Assembly (NCBI RefSeq): GCF_001659605.2
Contig: NC_035164.2
Span: forward strand, 22,734,500-22,798,499
Source of the DNA: Manihot esculenta
Lineage: Eukaryota; Streptophyta; Magnoliopsida; Malpighiales; Euphorbiaceae
Direction: 5' to 3'
Length of the DNA: 64,000 bases
The translations under genes and the position numbers were made by a program. Numbering within the stretch: position 1 is the stretch's first letter; each line of letters opens with the position of its first letter. The notes under the pieces were generated by a model that worked only from the letters and a program-made list of their open reading frames with translations, had not been told where the DNA came from and made no database searches. This document shows, piece after piece, positions 59,266 to 64,000 of this stretch.

Positions 59266-59563
59266 TGTAATACCCGGCTAGAATCCGGCATCGGAATTCC
59301 TATTGTCTGGTGGAATCCGGGGTGCTGGGAGTCGAGAAAAGGGTAGGAGTCTTGTTTTCTAAGTGTTATGATGTGTTTTAAGGATTATAAGTTATATACT
59401 TTTGAGTGGTGAAGAAAAAATAGTTCATGGAGACTTCAGCCAAGTTCGGCCGCCGAAGGTAAGTTCGGCCGCCGAAAGTGCCCAATGTTCGGCTTCTGAA
59501 GTTCGGCCCCCGAATGTTGCATGGTTTTGCATGCGATTGGGCAGCCGAAGCTGAGTTGGCTAG
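59266..59563 (+). repeat. Truncated 5' LTR of F
   Basis: Matches 63248 onward up to GTTGGCTAG, then departs into ATGACTTTTGCACC, which aligns with D 39442 onward. Dyads at 59445 and 59464 are 19 bp apart. No clear TATA box at the expected distance. Confidence 0.92.
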
Positions 59564-62500
59564 ATGACTTTTGCACCATCCCAGCAGATGAGTTCAGGCA
59601 GTGTGGTACAGCCAGTGGTACGGCCAGTAGCTCCAGTCATGCCTCAGAGTAGTGGCAGAGGTAGAGGCAGAGGGGTAGCCTCTACTTCAGCAGCAGGTTC
59701 CCGAGGTGGAAATCCGGTAGCCCCAGCACGGATTTTCACAGTGACACAGGAGGAGGCTAACACGTCGAACACAGTGGTGTCAGGTAATCTCATCATTGGG
59801 TGTTCAGATGTGTATGCTTTGATGGACCCCGGTGCTTCTCATTCCTTTATTGCTTCGAGAGCCATAGAGCGATTGGGTTTGATCAGTTCTGAGTTCGAGT
59901 ATCCTCTCTGGGTCAGTGGACCTAGATGTGACCCATCAGTGGCAGTGTTAGTCTGTCGTTTCAGTCCAGTGTTTATCGAGGGTAGATACCTTCCAGCTGA
60001 CCTTGTGGTTCTAGATTTGACAGATTTTGATGTCATTCTAGGGATGGATTGGTTATCTACATATAGTGCTACGTTGGACTGTCGAGAGAAGCTAGTGAGT
60101 CTCAGAGACCAGGATGGGTCAGAGTGTGTCTTCAGAGGAGACAGGAGAGGTACACCCAGAGGTATGATTTCAGCCCTTCAGGCTCGTCGTTTGCTTAGGA
60201 GGGGTTGTCAGGGGTTTCTAGCTCATGTGAGAGAGCTAGACAGTCAGATGAGGGAACCAGCCATAGTACCAGTAGTCCGAGAGTTTCTCGATGTGTTCCC
60301 AGACGATTTACCAGGACTACCACCTGATAGGGAGATAGGGTTTGAAATTGAATTACTGCCAGGTACTAGACCTATCTCTATTCCTCCCTACAGGATGGCG
60401 CCAGCTGAGTTAACAGAGTTGAAAGAACAGTTGCAAGACTTGGTAGATAAGGGTTTCATCCGCCCTAGTACCTCACCTTGGGGTGCTCCAGTGCTCTTTG
60501 TCAGAAAGAAGGATGGATCCCTCAGACTTTGTATCGACTACAGACAGTTGAACAAGGTCACTATCAAGAATAGGTATCCCTTACCTCGGATTGATGATCT
60601 ATTTGACCAGCTCGCTGGAGCAGGTTGTTTCTCAAAAATAGATCTGAGATCTGGGTATCATCAGTTGAGAGTTAGAGAGGCAGATGTGCCTAAGACAGCT
60701 TTCCGGACCAGATATGGGCATTATGAGTTCTTAGTGATGCCGTTCGGGTTGACTAACGCCCCTGCAGCATTTATGGATCTCATGAACAGGGTATTCAGCG
60801 AGTTTCTGGATCACTTTGTCATTGTATTTATCGATGATATCTTAGTGTATTCCAGAGATGCAGAAGAGCATGCCCAGCATCTGAGGATTGTTCTGCAGAC
60901 ACTGAGAGAGCATGGTTTGTATGCCAAGTTCTCGAAGTGTGAGTTTTGGTTACGGAGCATTGCCTTCTTGGGACATGTGGTATCAGCAGAGGGTATTGAG
61001 GTAGACCCCAAGAAGATAGAGGCTGTAGCTAACTGGCCCAGACCCACGACAGTGACTGAGATTAAAAGCTTTCTGGGACTGGCAGGTTACTACAGGAGGT
61101 TCGTTCAGAACTTCTCAAAGATAGCAGCTCCTATGACCAAATTGACTCAGAAGAACCAGAAGTTTATCTGGTCAGACCAGTGTGAAGAGAGCTTTGAGGA
61201 GCTCAAGAGGAGATTGACAACAGCACCAGTGTTAGCTCTGCCCGTCAGTAATGAAGAGTTCACAGTGTTCTGTGATGCATCTCGAGTGGGATTGGGTTGT
61301 GTATTGATGCAGAGTGATCGAGTAATCGCTTATGCTTCTAGACAGTTGAAGAAGCATGAGTTGAATTACCCTACCCATGACCTAGAGATGGCAGCAGTTA
61401 TCTTTGCACTTAAGATGTGGCGGCATTACCTCTATGGGGTTAAATGCGAGATCTTCACCGATCACAAGAGTTTACAGTACATCTTAAGTCAGAGAGAGCT
61501 GAATTTGCGGCAAAGAAGGTGGGTCGAATTGCTCAGTGATTATGATTGTAAAATCCAGTATCATCCGGGAAAGGCGAATGTTGTCGCAGACGCCCTAAGT
61601 CGGAAGTCACTAGGCAGTTTATCCCATATAGCAGCAGAGCGGAGACCAATTGTGATGGAGCTTTATAGGCTCTTTGACGAGGGATTACAGTTAGAGTTGT
61701 CTGGTACAGGTGCATTGATAGCACAGATGAGAGTGACACCTGTGTTTCTGGAGCAGATAGCTCAGAGACAGCATGAGGACCCTGAGGTGATGAAAATTGC
61801 CAGGACTGTTCAGTCAGGCAATAGTGTAGAGTTCAGATTTGACAGCAAAGGGATCCTTCGCTATGGGAGTCGACTTTGTGTACCAGATAGGGGCAGTGTG
61901 AAGGAAGACATTATGAGGGAAGCTCATAATGCGAGGTATAGTGTTCACCCAGGAGCCACCAAGATGTATCAGGATCTGAAAAGGGTCTATTGGTGGCCAG
62001 CCATGAAGAAGGAAGTGGCGCAGTTCGTGACAACCTGTGAGGTTTGTCAGAGGGTGAAATTAGAGCATCAGAAACCAGCCGGACTGCTTAACCCATTACC
62101 GATTCCAGAGTGGAAATGGGAGAACATAGCTATGGATTTTGTAGTGGGTTTACCAGTGGCGTCCAACAGGATAGACTCGATATGGGTGATTGTGGACAGA
62201 CTCACGAAATCTGCTCATTTTCTGCCAGTACGGAGTAACTATTCTGTGGATAAGTTGGCACAGGTCTATCTGGATGAGATAGTGAGATTACATGGAGTTC
62301 CCGTGTCTATAATTTCAGACAGAGGACCTCAGTTTACCTCCCGCTTTTGGCGGAGTCTGCAAAGTGCGATGGGCACGAGATTGGATTTTAGTACTGCTTT
62401 CCACCCACAGACTGATGGACAGTCAGAAAGGACCATCCAGACCATAGAGGATATGCTTTGACTATGTGTGTTAGACTTTGGCGGTTCTTGGAGGCAGCAT

Positions 62501-63169
62501 CTACCTTTGGTGGAGTTTGCCTACAATAACAGTCATCATGCTAGCATCGGGATGGCTCCTTATGAAGCTTTGTATGGGAGGAAGTGCAGATCCCCTGTTT
62601 GCTGGGAAGAGGTAGGAGAGAAGGCTCTTGCAGGGCCAGAGTTAGTAGACATTACCAGTAGAATGGTGCCCATGATCAGAGAGAGAATCAGAACAGCGCA
62701 GAGCAGACAGAAAAGTTATGCAGACGTTCGCAGAAAGCAGTTAGAGTTCCAGGAGGGTAATTGGGTATTGCTGAAAGTGTCTCCAATGAAAGGAGTGGTT
62801 CGTTTTGGAAAGAAAGGTAAATTGGCTCCACGGTACATTGGACCCTTTGAGGTGTTGCAGAGGATCGGAAATGTGTCGTATAAGCTGGATTTACCTGCTT
62901 CTATGGAGAGAATTCACCCGGTATTTCATGTTTCTATGCTACGACAGTTTGTGTCAGATCCAAATCAGGTTCTGAGTGAGCCTGAGGTGGAGATTCATAC
63001 GGATCTCACCTATATAGAGCAGCCAGTACGGATTCTGGACACGCAGATCAGACAGCTAAGAAACAAGGAGATTCCGAAGGTGAAAGTTTTATGGAACCAC
63101 CATAATCTAGAAGAGTGCACCTGGGAGACGCGGAAGTCTATGCTCCAGCAGTATCCATATTTGTTTTGA
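59564..63169 (+). pseudogene. pol: pol of element F, one in-frame stop
   Basis: From the ATG at the deletion junction the frame spans 1201 codons, broken only by TGA at 62459-62461 (codon 966; Arg in B and D). The aspartic protease has [10 protein letters not shown] with Asp at about 88. RT has [22 protein letters not shown] and FIDDILVY (Asp pair at about 424). RNase H has [13 protein letters not shown] (Asp about 571) and [10 protein letters not shown]. Integrase has the HHCC region and core motifs [20 protein letters not shown] and [11 protein letters not shown]. The C-terminus has the GPFEVLQRIGNVSYKL segment and a chromodomain (PVRILDTQIRQLRNKEI, VLWNHHNLEECTWE), ending YPYLF. It is the best-preserved Tekay pol in the window but lacks the capsid and nucleocapsid. 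Confidence 0.94.
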
Positions 63170-63210
63170 GGTTCGTTTTCTCCGTTTCATGTGTTAATTG
63201 TGTGTTTTAG

Positions 63211-63247
63211 GAACATCCGAGGACGAATGTTCTTAAGGAGGGGAGAA
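63211..63247 (+). other. Hairpin and polypurine tract of F
   Basis: GAACATCCG (63211-63219), loop AGGA, CGAATGTTC (63224-63232) with one mismatched pair, then TTAAGGAGGGGAGAA to the LTR. Confidence 0.85.
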
Positions 63248-64000
63248 TGTAATACCCGGCTAGAATCCGGCACCGGAATTCCTATTGTCTGGTGGAATCC
63301 GGGGTGCTGGGAGTCGAGAAAAGGGTAGGAGTCTTGTTTTCTAAGTGTTATGATGTGTTTTAAGGATTATAAGTTATATACTTTTGAGTGTTGAAGAAAA
63401 AATAGTTCATGGAGACTTCAGCCAAGTTCGGCCGCCGAAGGTAAGTTCGGCCGCCGAAAGTGCCCAATGTTCGGCTTCTGAAGTTCGGCCCCCGAATGTT
63501 GCATGGTTTTGCATGCGATTGGGCAGCCGAAGCTGAGTTGGCTAGTGAGCTGAGTCATGTTTTTTTTGACAAGTGTTGGCCTCAGATTCTTGCCATGGAA
63601 TGACCACGTCTCTTATGACTCCTCTGTACATGTTTTTGGTTGTTCTTACAGCAGTTTGAGGTGCTTGCAAAGGTATTGAGAGTTGAGAGAATCAAAAGTT
63701 ACGCTTTTGAGATTTTGAGAGTTTGAAGAGAGGTTGATCTGTTTTTCCTTTGTTCAGTGTGTGTATCTTCCTGTTTCCAGAGGTAAGGGCAGTTTTAGAC
63801 CCTGTTTATATGTTTTCTGAAGAGTGAAAGGAAGGAGAAGTATGCTTAGGTTATTCATGGTAGTTTTTGATGATTTATGTATGTATACATGTTGATGTGT
63901 TATGTTTGTTTTGTTGTTTGGGGTTCTTAGCTAGTTTTGGACCCCTGTGAACATATACTTGAGTATATGTGTGTTGAATACGTGAAGGATGCATGTTAGA
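63248..64000 (+). repeat. 3' LTR of F, incomplete at window end
   Basis: Begins TGTAATACCCGGC. It includes two dyads 19 bp apart, a donor-like AG|GTAAGG (GT 63783-63784) and the leader region seen in other Tekay LTRs. The end is outside the window. Confidence 0.92.

Larger units (their letters stand above)
31736..64000 (+). mobile_element. Element E4: Athila-like deletion derivative, runs past window end
   Basis: The 5' LTR starts TGATAGAGC at 31736 within the copia pol; the left flank is TGTCT. Primer site is at 34828. The interior has the same deleted layout as E1 and is split into 34823-35627, 58690-59265 and a part beyond F. It hosts solo LTR H, element D and element F. Its 3' LTR is not in the window, so its duplication could not be checked. 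Confidence 0.88.
59266..64000 (+). mobile_element. Element F: Tekay-type element with deleted 5' LTR/gag, runs past window end
   Basis: It starts TGTAATACCC at 59266 in E4 (flank AAAGG). After about 298 bp the LTR text jumps straight into the end of gag, so most of the 5' LTR, the primer site and gag are gone. Pol is nearly intact, and the 3' LTR begins at 63248 and continues past the window. The shared LTR start differs at only about two bases between the two ends, so F is young. Confidence 0.93.

Noticed and set aside
59266..59563. F 5' end as a solo LTR fragment unrelated to the following pol
   Set aside because: It matches the F 3' LTR at 63248 almost exactly and is followed directly by pol of the same orientation, so it is the truncated 5' LTR of F.

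Overview
This window is a block of nested plant retrotransposons; I found no host gene that I can support. The evidence for a flowering plant is the element types: Ty3/gypsy chromoviruses of the Tekay/Del type (initiator-Met primer site, gag-pol, C-terminal chromodomain), Athila-like Ty3 elements (primer site TGGCGCCGTTGCCGGGGA) and a Ty1/copia element. A eudicot is likely. I cannot name the species from sequence alone.

Layout, left to right. 1-50 and 9133 to about 9990 are the two halves of a decayed Athila-like gag, split by element A (51-9127, target duplication TGAAT). 9990-11594 is unassigned AT-rich DNA. From 11595 a Ty1/copia element runs on the minus strand: 3' LTR 11595-13137, then RNase H, RT and the integrase end. 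It is split by element B (13644-30189, duplication ACTAG) and broken again at 31736 by element E4, so its 5' half lies beyond the window. B itself holds a 565-bp fold-back element (20903-21467, duplication GAGTT) and an internally deleted Athila-like element E1 (21629-27507, duplication CCATT).

E4 (31736 to beyond the window) is Athila-like. It contains the minus-strand solo LTR H (32070-33439, GCAGC), Tekay element D (35628-58689, TTTTT) and Tekay element F (59266 to beyond the window). D contains solo LTR E3 (39562-41682, CTCTA), the complete Athila-like element E2 (46452-55317, GTCCC) and solo LTR G (56397-58683, ATTAC/GTTAC). The deepest chain is copia > E4 > D > E2, E3 or G. This order gives a relative insertion history.

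How the parts work together. No Tekay copy here has an unbroken gag-pol; F comes closest, with a pol broken by a single stop but no gag domain. A has nearly identical LTRs but a wrecked pol without integrase core, so it was probably moved by proteins supplied in trans. E1 and E4 share the same large internal deletions, and E2 has an open RT/RNase H polyprotein without integrase, so these Athila-like copies also look non-autonomous.

The most unusual signals are four. (1) The fold-back element has two U5-type LTR ends as perfect 72-bp inverted termini. (2) A 13-bp dyad, TTCGGCCGCCGAA, is arranged in 20-bp-spaced pairs whose proximal copy starts 67-68 bp before the TATA box in four diverged Tekay LTR types. 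(3) The same GC-rich sequence has spread into Athila LTRs and coding regions, where it encodes RPPN peptide repeats. (4) A perfect hairpin is conserved directly beside the Tekay polypurine tract. All boundaries and target duplications were read by eye from the sequence. Family names rest on recognised protein motifs.
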